DNA of 64,000 nt from Phascolarctos cinereus (taxonomy: Eukaryota > Chordata > Mammalia > Diprotodontia > Phascolarctidae), in contig NW_018343964.1 of the NCBI RefSeq assembly GCF_002099425.1, positions 13,874,001 through 13,938,000 on the forward strand, written 5' to 3'. This document shows, in pieces, positions 20,836-31,582 of this stretch. Made by a program: the position numbers and the translations under genes. Within the stretch, counting starts at the first letter, position 1, and each line of letters opens with the position of its first letter. A model generated the notes under the pieces. That model was not told the origin of the DNA. It did not search any database and was given only the letters and a program-made list of their open reading frames with translations.

Positions 20836-21830
20836 AAGGTAGGATGAAAACATGGTTGTTGTTATGAAAACATGCCCACTGTACACCCTTAGCCCCCTTG
20901 CCTATAACAATTTGTTACATTATAGACCTGTTTCACAGTCTATTGAAGCCTTCTGCCTCCTCTTTTCAGGATAATACCTTTTAAATGTGTAACCATTGGG
21001 TCAAAGACATTTGCATAAGACTCTCCTGATTGGTACAGATCCATTGCTCAATGCTCCACATCTGTGTGAAGGGCTATGCTGGTGAACGTTTGAAAAAAGA
21101 GATCCTGGTCTCCTGGTTTCCAGTTTTGAGAGAGAAGACACCTGGTCCTGAGCTTTCTTCAGGTCCTTGAAGGGAGAAAAAGACTGTGAGAGTCTTGTAG
21201 AGGAGCCAGAAACTTTAATCATGTCCCTATTCCCAGTTTACACTAGAGACTTTGGGAATTTCCCCTTCAGTAAGATCAGAATCTCTTTCTCTCTTGGTGG
21301 AGCTGAGCTATTTCACTGCTAATGAGACACCTTATTTACTTTGTTTCTTGCCTGGTATATATTCTCATACATATTACTTTCTCCATGTCTGCATGTTATC
21401 TGTTTGGATAAATCAATTTTGTTTGTTACTTGCTATACATGTTCATTTTGGAACTGGCATCTGGTGAGATGAGAGTCAAGTCTTGAATGCATAACTTCCT
21501 GTTAAGGGATGGTAATCAGGAGTATAGCCTGAATTTAAAAATTATTTCCCCTAGACTAACAAGATTTAACGAGTTAGACAGATATAATTCTATCCCACTA
21601 CCCCGTCTCTCTGATGAGAATAGAGTCGCCAACCTCTGGCCCCAACCTCCTGTGTTTCCCCTCCTAGAAGGAATAATTCTTCCTTGGAGAAGGGTGGGGT
21701 TAGGGTATTGAGATATTTATTCTTAGCTCCCTACAAGCCACATCTCAACTCATGTGGACACATATAACCGACATGGTCAAAATACAGTGCCCCCAGATGC
21801 CCCTATGAACGCATAAAATGAAACAAATTG
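20836..21830. other. unassigned intergenic sequence
   Basis: No gene recognised. Parts of 21,000-21,470 have the mixed GC content and short A+T-rich tails of solitary LTRs, but I found no paired ends and leave it unassigned. Confidence 0.4.
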
Positions 21831-22091
21831 GCCGGTCATGTTGGTATACACCTGGTTACAGCTCCTGCTGCTGGGGAGGCTGTAGATTGCTTGCGGTAGG
21901 GAGTTCTGAGTTAATCAGGTGTCTGTACTAAGTTTGGCATCATTACGATGATCTCTCTGTAACAGGCCATCAGCTGCCTAGGGAGAAGAGAACTTATGCA
22001 ATTTGAAAAAAGAGACCGAGTTAAAGCTTTCAGCTGATCAGTGCTGGGATCAAGCCCATAGTGGATGCTAAACTTAGCGAGATTCTATCTC
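21831..22091 (+). pseudogene. 7SL (SRP) RNA retropseudogene, near full span
   Basis: The text follows 7SL RNA from the first bases (GCCGGTCATGTTGGTATACA against GCCGGGCGCGGTGGCGCG) to the last (AGCGAGATTCTATCTC). Middle landmarks are GTGTCTGTACTAAGTTTGGC at about 21,919 and CTGATCAGTGCTGGGATC at 22,034. It includes the S domain, so it is not an Alu-like Alu-domain dimer. About 261 bp against roughly 300 in active 7SL, with many substitutions and small deletions. An A-rich stretch (22,092-22,108) follows, as expected for an L1-mobilised copy. Clearly not an active SRP gene. Confidence 0.85.
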
Positions 22092-22109
22092 AAAAACAAA
22101 ATAAAATAT

Positions 22110-23134
22110 AGTATGACAACAAAGGAAATGATTTACATTGAAATAGCCATAATTCTCTATAAAAAAAAAGTTCACAGACTTCACAATAAGAACCCTTGCT
22201 TTATTGTGACACATCCATCCATTGAAGAAACAGAGAGATGGCCAATAGCAAGGCATTTCTTTTGGTTGTAGACCCAATTATGACATGTTAACTTCATCTG
22301 ATCTGGCATTCCTCAGGAGCCCCTGATCAGAGGGTGATTAACTATGAACTCTTGGAGCCATATCCCCACCATGTTTCGGTACCTTTTGTAAGCTTATTTT
22401 TGTCTCAAGCAGGTTTTCTGATAGTCAGACTGTTGTAGACATAGAGTCCGTTTTGGAAACTACTGCAAATCTAGCATATCAAGTGAATCTAGAAAGAATG
22501 ACAGAGATGAAACCACAAGTTAATGCAACAAATAGCCTTTTAATTGATTCTTTCTGAGGAAGTAAATTGATTGTGGAGTGGTTGAGCACACAGGCTTTTA
22601 AGGCAGGCAGCACATTGAGTACAGGGTACTGGATCTGGATGGAATGGGTCATTAAGAGATACTTAATGCTCAGGTGAAAAGAGGACATACTCTGTCAAAC
22701 TGTGAACATTCATTTAGAGAATTGTTATTTTTATTGATCTACTGATGACTTAGGCAAACATTTGGATAAGTCCATCACAGAAAACAAAATCTTGAGAACA
22801 CCATGTGAGGTTAATGTGAGAGGTTAAGTGTTATTGACCTGAGGGGAATAGTGGTGGCCTAGCTTCTCTTTCCCTGTGTAATTTCACAAATTAGTTGCCA
22901 TGCAGATTTAGAGGGACATGGAGTGGTAAGTGATAATCTTTCTGTATTTCTGCCTCTCCTTCATGTTTTCTTTTTAAAAATCTGCAAACAGAAGAAGTTA
23001 CAACATAGTCTGTAGTCCCTGGTATATAAGATTAGCAGATTTGGTTTGTTCCTGAAAGTTTTATGTCTGTTAATTTCCGCCCAATAAAGTTGAGTCACAA
23101 CCATGGTACCTATGGTTTCACTTATTGTCTTTGT
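22110..23134. other. unassigned intergenic sequence
   Basis: No gene, RNA or recognisable repeat. Frames here are under 70 codons. Confidence 0.45.
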
Positions 23135-23881
23135 ACAACAATAAGAATAACTATTCATTAGGTTCCAACTTTGTGCCAGGCATTGTGCTAGGCACTGGGG
23201 ATGCAAGTATAAAAAATGAAATAAACTCCATTCACAATGAGCTTATGCTCCAATGGGGAGACAACAGGTACATCTTGAAATTTATACAACATAAATATAA
23301 AGCTAATACATATGTACAGTAATTAAATAAAAGGTACTATGGAACAGAGGATATTAGTTGTTGGGAAGAGGGGGATCAGGAAAGGCTTTATGCAGAAAAT
23401 GGTATCTGAGTTGCATCTTAAAGGAAGAGGTGGAGGCAAGGAAGGAGTGCAGTCCAAGAATGAGGAATGGCCAGTGCAAAGTTGTGGAGGTGGGAAATGC
23501 AGTGTCAGGAATTAGGAATAGAAACAAAGCTAATTCGGCCAGATCCAAGAATGTGGGAAAGAGAATAATGGGTGATAAGATTGGAAAGGTAAATTGGGGC
23601 CATGTTGTACAGGGCTTTAAAAGATAAAGATAGGAATTTGTATTTTATTTTAGAGGCAAGAGGAAACTGTGAGAGTTGGCTGAGAAGGGAAGTCAGATAG
23701 TCAGACCTGTACTTAAGCAAACTTACTTTGGTGAAGTGTGTAGAATGGACTGAACTATTGAGATACTTGAGGCAGGGAAATCAATTAGGAAGCTGCCACA
23801 ATAACCTAGGTGAGAGGTGATGATGGACTAAACTGAGGTGTGGCTGTGTGAGTAGAGATAAGGGTCACATACAAGGTTGTT

Positions 23882-24036
23882 TTTTTTTTTTAATAATTTT
23901 TTCTCCAATTACATGTAATAACTTTTTTTTAAAAGTTTTGAGCTCCAAATTCTATTTTTCCCTCCTTCCCCTCACCCCTCCCTGAGACAGTAAGCAATCA
24001 TGTACAATCATGTAAAACCTACTTCCATATTAATGA
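23882..24036 (-). mobile_element. 5'-truncated L1 3' end in L2
   Basis: T-run, TTTTTCTCCAATTACATGTA, GAGCTCCAAATTCTATTTTT and a CCTCCTTCCCCTCACCCCTC stretch: the last roughly 155 bases of a marsupial L1. Imperfect flanking repeats occur (ACAAGGTTGTT and GAGAGTTGTTT). Confidence 0.75.
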
Positions 24037-24170
24037 GAGTTGTTTGAAGGAAGAATTGGCAAGATTCAGCAAATGATCAGATATATGGGGCGAAGCAGAG
24101 TGTAAAGGATAATGGTGAGATTGCAAACCTGAGACACTGGAAGGATGGTGGTGCCTTTGAAAGAAATGAC

Positions 24171-24270
24171 TGTTGTTGTTTGTCCTTTGTTTTTGAAAAG
24201 GGCCAGTGACATCACAGGATGATGTCTTGACTTGTATGTGAATTGGAGTTAAGTGAGGCAGAGTTGCACA
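24171..24270 (-). mobile_element. unnamed marsupial repeat, second copy
   Basis: TGTTGTTGTTTGTCCTTTGT, GGCCAGTGACATCACAGGAT, GATGTCTTGACTTG and TGAATTGGAGTTAAGTGAGG match the copy at 6298 closely in the same orientation. Confidence 0.6.
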
Positions 24271-24818
24271 GGAAAGTTGGAAAGAGAGAGGGGTTTAGGA
24301 AAAAAGATAACAAGTTTACTTTTGGACATCTTGAATTTAAGGTCTGCTTCTGGGACATTCAGTTTGAAATATCCAATAGGTAAATGCAGAACTGAAACTC
24401 AGGGGAGAGATTGGAGCAGGACTTGTAAATATGAGAGTATGTGCCTAGAGATCCTAGTTAAACTCATGGGAGCTGATGAAGTTACTGAGAGTATTGAGAG
24501 AGAAGAGAAAGGGGCCCAGGACAGAACCTTGGGGATGACATACAGTTGGGGAGCATAATAGAGATAATGAGCCAGAAGAGGAGACTGAGGACAAATTGTC
24601 AGACAGGTAGGAGGTGACCCAGGAGAGAGGAGTATCATGAAAACCTAGAGAAGAAAGAGTATCTAAGAGTAAGGGTATGGTCAACGGTGTCAAATAGAGT
24701 AGATAAATAAAAAGGGATTAGGATTGAGGGGGAAAAAATCCATCAGATTTAGCAATCCAGAGATTACTGGGATAAGAAAGGGAGTGACTGTAGCTATTTC
24801 ATGACTCTGTGCTGCATA

Positions 24819-25065
24819 TGGGGCAGCTAGGTGGCACAGTGGATAGAGTGCCAGACCTGGAGTCAAGAAGACCCATCTTCATGAGTTCAAATCTGGCTTC
24901 GGATACTTACTAGCTAAGTGACCCTGGGCAAGTCCTGTTTGCTTCAGTTTCCTCAGCTGTAAAATGAGCTGGAGAAGGAAATGGCAAACCACTCCAGCAT
25001 CTCTGGCAAGAATACTCCAAATGGGGTCATGGAGAGTCAGACAACTGAAATCAATGAAACAACAG
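24819..25065 (+). mobile_element. Mar1-type CORE-SINE
   Basis: Full length: GGGGCAGCTAGGTGGCACAG head, CTAAGTGACCCTGGGCAAGT core, CTGGAGAAGGAAATGGCAAA, GGCAAGAATACTCCAAATGG and an ACAACTGAAATCAATGAAAC tail. Confidence 0.9.
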
Positions 25066-25394
25066 AAGCTGGAGAAGTGGGGAGGAGATGGAATCACAGG
25101 TATGTGTAGAGTGGTGGGCTTTGTGGAGAAGGGCCACCTCTTCTTCAGAGATTCAAGTGAAGAAGAGACTGCTGGATAACATAGAGGGAAAGAGGGGGAA
25201 AGAGGAGACTTACAATGAAATGGTCTCTTATTTTTTCAATAAATTATGAAATGAGGTCCTCAGATGTGAGGGTGGAAATGAGAGGTGTTTGAAGGAAGAA
25301 TTGGCAAGATTTGGCAACTTAGAGAATGCATGGAGGATACACTGAAAGATGTGAAATGAGAAGAGGTTTGAAATAGTCTCAGTGGAGAAAAAAG

Positions 25395-25538
25395 GGTGAG
25401 GCAGCTAGGTGGCATAGTGGATAGAGGACCAACTCTGAATTCAGGAGGACCTGAGTTCAAATGTGGCCTCAGACACTTACTAATTGTGTGACCCTGGGCA
25501 AGTCATTTAACCCCATTGCCTCCCCCCCCAAAAAAAAA
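25395..25538 (+). mobile_element. WSINE1-like SINE
   Basis: GAGGCAGCTAGGTGGCATAG head to an ATTGCCTCCCCCCCC and A-run tail. Imperfect flanking repeat GGAGAAAAAAGGG and GGAAGAAAAAAGAGG. Confidence 0.85.
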
Positions 25539-25553
25539 GGAAGAAAAAAGAGG

Positions 25554-26134
25554 AATCAGAGGGAAGTAAAGGGCCACTTCAAGAAGTTTCTCTGACTCAT
25601 TTTGCCAATTTGCAGATAATGAGGGTTTTCTCCTTCCCTTGGACAATGACAGACAGACCTTGTGAGACTGCCCTTTCTGTGCTCAGTTCAGGAGCCATTG
25701 GAAAGAGCCCCTGGGTTTTCCTGCAGCAAGAGGACTGCTTGAACTAAAAAGAAACCCCAGAGAAAGTGACAGGGAAGGTATCCTTGGTTGGCTCTGATAT
25801 CCTGTTTACTTGGCTGCTTTGCCAAAGGGAGACAGCAAGGCTTTCTACAACGTTCCCTGGTTCTAGGGCTGACGCGCCGTCCCATGCGTGTCCTGCCATG
25901 GCCAGTGTCCTTGGCAAATGTGTGGGTAGGTGGTTTGCTTTGGATGTGTGGGTTGGGAGTATTTGTGGTTAATATGTTTTCCTAATTTTATCCCACATTT
26001 CTATGTTAAGTAAATTCTCCTTTTTTGCCACTACAATGTGATATCATGTGATTCTGAGTAATTCTTGGCTGATTGTGGGAACAAAGGCTCATGAGCATCA
26101 ATTCAAATTGATGTGGATTTAAATGTAAGCATTT
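25554..26134. other. unassigned intergenic sequence
   Basis: Two overlapping plus-strand frames of about 65 codons near 25,770-25,985 have no recognisable features. No repeats recognised. Confidence 0.4.
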
Positions 26135-26300
26135 AAATAGAGCTTTAATGTTTATAAAGTGCTTTACATATATTATTTCATTTGATCCCCACATCATCCC
26201 TGTGAGATAGGTGCTATTATTATCCCCATTTTACAGATGAGGAAACTGAGACTGAGGTTAAATGATTTGTCCAGAGTCACTTCCAAATCCATGGTTTAAG
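26135..26300 (-). mobile_element. MIR SINE
   Basis: AGAGCTTTAATGTTTATAAA, GTGAGATAGGTGCTATTATT and CCCATTTTACAGATGAGGAA in antisense order, truncated in the core. Confidence 0.8.
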
Positions 26301-26321
26301 AGCCTGGAAGGAGCTGCAGGG

Positions 26322-26390
26322 GTAAAGGGCTGTACTTGAGGACCTAGAGGGCCACATATGACCTCGAGGCTGCAGGTTCCCAACCTCTGA
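26322..26390. mobile_element. hAT-type DNA transposon end
   Basis: CTTGAGGACCTAGAGGGCCA and GAGGCTGCAGGTTCCCAACC match, over about 60 bases, the fragment at 45,300-45,366. The GGTTCCC terminus suggests a hAT terminal repeat. Confidence 0.5.
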
Positions 26391-26466
26391 GCTAGAGGAT
26401 CCATCATTCTCTGAAGTTAGGCATTATGAACATACTATGCTTTCATCCCTTCCCACAACATCTAGA

Positions 26467-26655
26467 TCAGAAATTCTTAACGTTTTATGAACTCCTTTGG
26501 CTGTCTGGTAAAATTCATGGTTCCCTTCTCAGGAGAATGCTTTTAAATGCATATAATAAAATATGTTGAGTTATAAAAGAAAACAATTATATTGAAATAC
26601 AGTTCTAAAAATATTTTTAAAAAACAAGTTCACAGACCCCAGATTAAAAAGCTCT
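26467..26655 (-). mobile_element. MITE-like DNA transposon (copy 1)
   Basis: Reverse-complement homologue of 34,603-34,790. Shared blocks are GAACTCCTTTGGCTGTCTGG, AGGAGAATGCTTTTAAATGC and CAAGTTCACAGACCCCAGAT. The outer TTCTTAACG and its inverted partner are decayed. Confidence 0.6.
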
Positions 26656-26656
26656 G

Positions 26657-26806
26657 TGGGGGGCAGCTAGGTGGTGCAGTGGATAGAGTACCTGCCCTGG
26701 AGTCAGGAGGACAGAAGTTCAAATCTGGCCTCAGACCAAACACTTGACACTTACTATCTGTGTGACCTTGAGGAAGTCACTTAACCCCAATGGCCTAAAA
26801 AAAAAC
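26657..26806 (+). mobile_element. WSINE1-like SINE
   Basis: GGGGGCAGCTAGGTGGTGCA head, the GACCAAACACTTGACACTTA segment, and an A-run tail ending in ACCAAAC. Confidence 0.88.
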
Positions 26807-27040
26807 CAAACAACATCTCTGTGCTAGAATCTCATTCTTTTACTAATATTTTCAATTTCTCTCTAACTATAGTCTTTTCCTTTACTTTTGAACATGCTCA
26901 GATACTGATAATCTAAAAGTTCCTGGCCCCCAATCTCTTCTTCCTCCCCCCTCCCGTCACTCTATGGCAGAGATGCATCTCAAGGATGGGGATAATGTCC
27001 TTTCCCAATTCTGGAGGCTCAGCTAGATCTGAGTCACCTT

Positions 27041-27193
27041 TTTTTTTTTCATTTTTAGGCAAATGGGGTTAAGTGATTTGCCCAGGGTCACACAGCTAGT
27101 AAGTGTCAAGTGTTTGGTCTGAGGCCAGATTTGAACTCAGGTCCTCCTGACTCCAGGGCTGGTGCTCTATTTACTGCACCACCTAGCTGGCCC
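27041..27193 (-). mobile_element. WSINE1-like SINE with perfect TSD
   Basis: Antisense copy. Perfect 12-bp TSD CTGAGTCACCTT at 27,029-27,040 and 27,194-27,205. Confidence 0.92.
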
Positions 27194-27294
27194 CTGAGTC
27201 ACCTTCTAAGGGCAATCAAAAGAAGCAACAAAGCTCCATAATGCCCACCAACTTTAAGATGATAGGAAAAGCATAATTTTCCTCTTCCTTAAAT

Positions 27295-27451
27295 CTCTCT
27301 CTCTCTCTTTTTTTTTTGATTAGGCAATAGGGTTAAGTGACTTGCCCAGGATCACACAGCCAGTAAGTGTTATGTGTCTGAGGCCAGATTTGAACTCGGG
27401 TCCTCCTGAAACTAGGGCCAGTGCTCTATCCACTGTGCCACCTAGCTTCCC
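27295..27451 (-). mobile_element. WSINE1-like SINE with perfect TSD
   Basis: Antisense copy whose tail carries a (CT)n run at 27,295-27,308 before the T-run. Perfect 11-bp TSD CTTCCTTAAAT at 27,284-27,294 and 27,452-27,462. Confidence 0.9.
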
Positions 27452-27599
27452 CTTCCTTAAATTTTCTACTCCTCTCTGCCCCTATCCTTCCACAGTGGTA
27501 GCACAACATTCCATAACTGATTATGCAATTAATAGTTCTTGACCTCTTCAATGTATGTTTTGGAAGACTGATCCCTAGATACACACAAACAACCCGTAC

Positions 27600-27785
27600 A
27601 GATTCAATTACAAAATGTTCCTTAAAGAAATAAAGAACATCTCAAACAACTGGAATAATATTCATGCTCATGACTGGATCTTGCCAATATGATAAAAATG
27701 ATAATACCATCAAAGTTAATATATATTTTTAATGCTATGCCAATCAAGTTATCAAAAGGATAGTTTATAGAACTCAATGTGTTGA
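27600..27785 (+). mobile_element. L1 LINE ORF2 fragment
   Basis: Sense L1 ORF2 text: TTCCTTAAAGAAATAAAGAA, GCCAATATGATAAAAATGAT, TTTTTAATGCTATGCCAATC and AAGTTATCAAAAGGATAGTT. An internal piece without tail. Confidence 0.65.
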
Positions 27786-27892
27786 TCAGTTATGCTGATT
27801 TTTTTCCTTTCCTTTTTTTTGTCTGTAAAAAATACTGTTTGTTACATAGGATTACTCTTGGGAGGAAGAGAAAGAAGAATACCATGTTATGG

Positions 27893-28138
27893 TTGTTGTT
27901 CAGCCATGTCCCACTCCTCAAAACCTCAGGGACCATAGCACACCAATGCTATACTTGGGGTTTTCTTGGCAAAGATTTTGGAGTGGTTCACCATTTCTTT
28001 CTCCAGTAGATTAAAGGAAACAGAGGTTAAGTGAATTGCCCAGGATCACAGAGCTAGTAAGTGTCTGAGGTAGATTTGAACTTGAGTCTTCCTGACTTCA
28101 GGTCCAGCACTCTATCCACTGACTCACCTACCTGCCTC
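27893..28138 (-). mobile_element. Mar1-type CORE-SINE
   Basis: GGTTGTTGTTCAGCCATGTC tail, TTGGGGTTTTCTTGGCAAAG, the CCAGGATCACAGAGCTAGTA core, and a CACTCTATCCACTGACTCAC head. Confidence 0.88.
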
Positions 28139-28139
28139 C

Positions 28140-28195
28140 ACCGTAGCACATAGGAGTCACTTAATAAATGTTTATTGGATATTGGATTGAATCAA
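28140..28195 (+). mobile_element. L2 LINE 3' terminus
   Basis: GTAGCACATAGGAGTCACTT and AATAAATGTTTATTGGATAT: the last ~55 bases of sense L2. Confidence 0.6.
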
Positions 28196-28382
28196 TGAAG
28201 GTAGCCTTTCATGGTCCTGTTTAACATCTCTGTGATTTATTTTTGATACATTGTTTAATATTTAATTTTTCAGTCTCCATGTAGATTTTATGTATTTTAT
28301 TCATATCTCCTTTGCATCATAATCTATGCAAGATGTGTTGAAATTTTCTGCATTTTCTGCATAAAAAATCCTCATAAGCAAT

Positions 28383-28690
28383 TATCTAAGACAATTCCAA
28401 AAGACTCATGATGGAAAATGCTATCCACATCCAGAGAAAGAACTATGAGGTCTGAATGCAGATCAAAGCATACTATTTTTTATTTACTTTTCTTTCTCAT
28501 GGTTTTTCCCTTTTTGTTCTGATTCTTCTTTCACAACATGACTAATGTGGAAATATGTTTAATATGATTGTGCATTTGTAGCTTATATCAGATTGCATGC
28601 CATCTTGGGGAGGGAGGGGAAATTTGGACCTCAAAATCTTGTAAAAATGAATGTTGAAAACTAAAAATAAATAAAATTTTTTAAAAAAAT
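28383..28690 (+). mobile_element. L1 LINE 3' end
   Basis: Sense copy: GACAATTCCAAAAGACTCAT, GAAAATGCTATCCACATCCA, GACTAATGTGGAAATATGTT, the CCATCTTGGGGAGGGAGGGG block, and AATAAATAAAATTTTTT at the end. Confidence 0.85.
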
Positions 28691-28699
28691 TATTTAGTT

Positions 28700-29160
28700 G
28701 CTATTTCATTCAGTACATATAGGTTTAATATTGGCATTATTTCATTTTCTATAATGCCTTTATTATAATAACTTTCTAGTTTTTCTCTCTTGACATTATC
28801 TAGTTTTGCTGTTGTCTTATCCAAAAACATGAGTGCAAACCATTTTTTTCCTTTTTATTCAGTTGAATCATAATATATTTTCTTCAGTCCCTTCTTACTT
28901 TGGATCTGTCTGAGTATTTATCCTTTAAGGGTATTTCTTATAGGCAACAAGTCACTGGCTTTCTTGTTTCTTTCTGAAGATTTTTCCCTGCTTTCTTTTA
29001 CTTTATAGTATTTATTGTATTCGGGTTTCTTTTTTTGCTTGCTCATTTTTCCAGTTGTTAATTTTCTTGTGAGGTTTTTCCTATTAGGATATCTTTATTC
29101 CTTCCTATTTTTGGTCTTCTTATTTTATGTTGCGCATTTGTTATTGCTTTGAGGACAAGA
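28700..29160 (-). mobile_element. probable L1 LINE ORF2 fragment
   Basis: T-rich text resembling antisense L1: CTTTGGATCTGTCTGAGTAT, CCTTTAAGGGTATTTCTTAT, AGGCAACAAGTCACTGGCTT. No end is preserved. Confidence 0.5.
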
Positions 29161-29377
29161 GAGGGATATGGGTTAAATCATGACTACTCAGACATCTTAC
29201 TTGAAGTCTCAATACAACTTTTTTTCATAAGTGTGTGACAAGTTCTTCGAACCTTGAGTCCTCCAGCATAAATTGCTGGTAAAAGGTCATGGCCTTAAGA
29301 AATACTACAAAAAAAAAGAGAGAGAGAAATACTACAAAGCCTTATGGCCTTAGCATAAGCTAATGGAACCCAGTTCT

Positions 29378-29900
29378 TTATGGCATAGACCCATATTGAG
29401 TCTTTTCAAGAGCTAATCTCAGCACAAACCACACAAAATTTTCTTGGCTCTGAGAGAAAACATGCCTTGGACTTAAATATAAACCATAGCAGAACATGGC
29501 AGTAAGTACTTTATAAACCTGTGAAACATATTTGCTTGAGGGAAAAATTAGAATGTTGTCTTTGTAGGTCACCTGTTGCTTGAAAAGATTTATGCACCCA
29601 TTATTAATTAATTAATGTTTGTTGATTTGAGTTTGCTGAAGTTTTAGAATGCTATAGTTGAGTTACCCATCCATAAGCAGAACCAGGTACTCATAACACA
29701 GGATATATTTTCCAGTCATCCCTACCTTATTCTAAGGAGGTCACAAGTCCACCATATCGCTAGGTTGGAATACAACTATTTCCTTAATCCTAGCTAAAAT
29801 GTCTGAAATTAATAAAAGGGGGGTAGTAGTAGATGGCAAGTTTATTTGAACCTTAATAACCAACAAAAAGGTACAATTAACTTTCCTTTTAGGGACCTCT
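29378..29900 (-). mobile_element. Ty3/gypsy-type LTR retrotransposon fossil (reverse transcriptase part)
   Basis: On the minus strand, a block near 29,541-29,573 resembles the RT box that ends in I-L-I-F in Ty3/gypsy elements. A second block near 29,790-29,825 resembles the upstream P-L-x-L-I-S-D-I-L segment. Their spacing of about 250 bp is what the family shows. Retrovirus-type RT usually has L-L-L at the first site, so gypsy is favoured. No LTRs, gag or integrase recognised. The element is broken in several places and old. Confidence 0.65.
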
Positions 29901-29964
29901 CTTGGTGACCAAGAAGGTCAAAGGTACCCCTTTCACATTTGCCTTCTGCCATAACTGTCATTTT

Positions 29965-31582
29965 TTTAATAGGTTATAAATGTATAGTCATGCAAAACAT
30001 ACCCACAATAGCCATGTTGTAAAAGAAAATATAAACAAAAAAAACCTGAAGAAAAGTAAAGTAAAAAAAAAAGTATGCTTCAATCTGTATTCAGACACCA
30101 TCAGCTCTTTCTCTGGGGATAGATAGCATTTTTCATCATACATCCTTCAGAATTGTCTTGGATCATATTGTGAGAAGAGCTAAGTAATTCACAGCTTATC
30201 ATCTTATAATATTGCTGTTACTTTGTACACAGTATGTTTCACTTTGCAACAGCCCATGCAAGGCTTTCCAGGTTCTACTCATCATTTCTTATAATACAAT
30301 AATATTCCATCATAATCACATACTACAACTTGTTCAGCCATTCCCCAATTGATGGGCATCCCCTCAATTTCTAATTCTTTACCCCAGGAAAGAGCTGCTA
30401 TAAATATTTTTGTACATATATGTACTTTTCCTTTTTGTTTATCTTTTTTAGAATACAGACCTAGTAGTAGCTGTCCTATTAGACAGAATTGTTTTAATCA
30501 ATAGTGAGTTAGAATATTTTTTTCATATGGCTATAGATAGATTTGATTACTTCATCTGAAAACTGATTATATCTTTTGATCATTTATCAGTTGGGAAATG
30601 GCTCTCATTTTTATAAATTTGACTCAGTTCTCTATTTGTTTGAGAAATGAGACCTTTATCAGAGAAACTTGCTTCAATTTTTTTTCACAGTTGCTATTGC
30701 TAAATGTATTTCCCTCCATCCTATTTACCCCACCCCTGTTTATTCTATTCTGTCTCTCCTTTCACCCTATCCCTTTTCCAAAGTGTTCTGCTTCTGACTA
30801 CCCTCTCCCCCAATCTGCCCTCCCTTCTATCATCACCATCCCTTCTCTTACCCCCTTCTCCTCCAACTTTCCTGTAGGGTAAGATAGATTTCTATACCCA
30901 ATTGAGTGTGTATGTTATTCCCTCTTTGAGCCAATTCTGATGAGAGTAAGGTTCACTCACTCCCTCTCACCTCCCCCTCTTCCCCACCACTGTAAAAGCT
31001 TTTTCTTGCCTCTTTTATGTGAGATAATTTACCCCATTCTACCTCTCCCTTTCTCTTTCTCCCAGTACATTCCTCTCTCACCCCTTCATTTTATTGTTTA
31101 GATATCATCCCTTTATATTCAACTCACACTTGTGCACTCTGTCTATATATACTCCTTCTACCCTACCCTAATAATGAGAAAGGTCTTATGAGTTACAAAT
31201 ATCATCTTCCCATGCAGGAATGTAAACAGTTTAAACTTATTAAGTCCCTTATGATTTCCCTTTCCTGTTAACCTTTTTATGCTTCTCTTGAGTCTAGTCT
31301 GGTATTTGAAAGTCAAATTTTCTATTCAGCGCTGGCCTTTTCATCAAGAATGCTTGAAAGTTCTCTGTCTCATTGAATTCCATTTTTCCCCCTGAAAGAT
31401 TATACTCAGTTTTGTTGGGTAGGTGATTCTTGGTTGTAATCCTAGCTCCTTTGCCCTCCAGAATATCATGTTCCAAGTCCTCCAATCCTCTAATGTAGAA
31501 GCTGCTAAATCTTGTGTTATCCTGACTGTGGCTCTACGATACTTGAATTGTTTCTTTCTGGCTACTTGCAATATTTTCTCCT
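29965..31582 (-). mobile_element. HAL1-like (half-L1) element with target-site duplication
   Basis: Flanked by CATAACTGTCATTTT (29,950-29,964) and CATAATTGTCATTTT (31,583-31,597), 14 of 15 identical, so 1.62 kb arrived as one unit. The 3' side (29,965-30,690) is the marsupial L1 3' region. The 5' side (31,344-31,571, minus) encodes 75 codons matching the ORF1p C-terminal domain: Q-V-A-R-K-K-Q, R-I-T-Q-D-L-A-A-S-T-L, and Q-P-R-I-T-Y-P-T-K-L-S. Only about 0.6 kb of pyrimidine-rich (plus strand) linker separates them, where an L1 would have the bulk of ORF2. 5'-truncated; ORF1 region frame-shifted after about residue 70. Confidence 0.7.

Larger units (their letters stand above)
23135..25393 (-). 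mobile_element. long L2 LINE with nested insertions
   Basis: Antisense L2 running from the 3' terminus (TTGTGCCAGGCATTGTGCTA, GGCACTGGGGATGCAAGTAT) through the RT region to 25,393. A minus-strand frame at 24,454-24,693 shows P-Q-G-S-V-L-G-P, the L2 RT motif, and T-P-L-S-W-V-T-S-Y-L-S upstream of it. Interrupted by an L1 3' end (23,882-24,036), an unnamed repeat (24,171-24,270) and a Mar1 SINE (24,819-25,065); a WSINE1-like copy abuts its right limit. Broken by stops; no intact ORF. Confidence 0.8.

Noticed and set aside
21831-22091. Functional 7SL/SRP RNA gene
   Set aside because: Too many substitutions and small deletions across conserved helices, and an A-rich 3' tail typical of a retrocopy.
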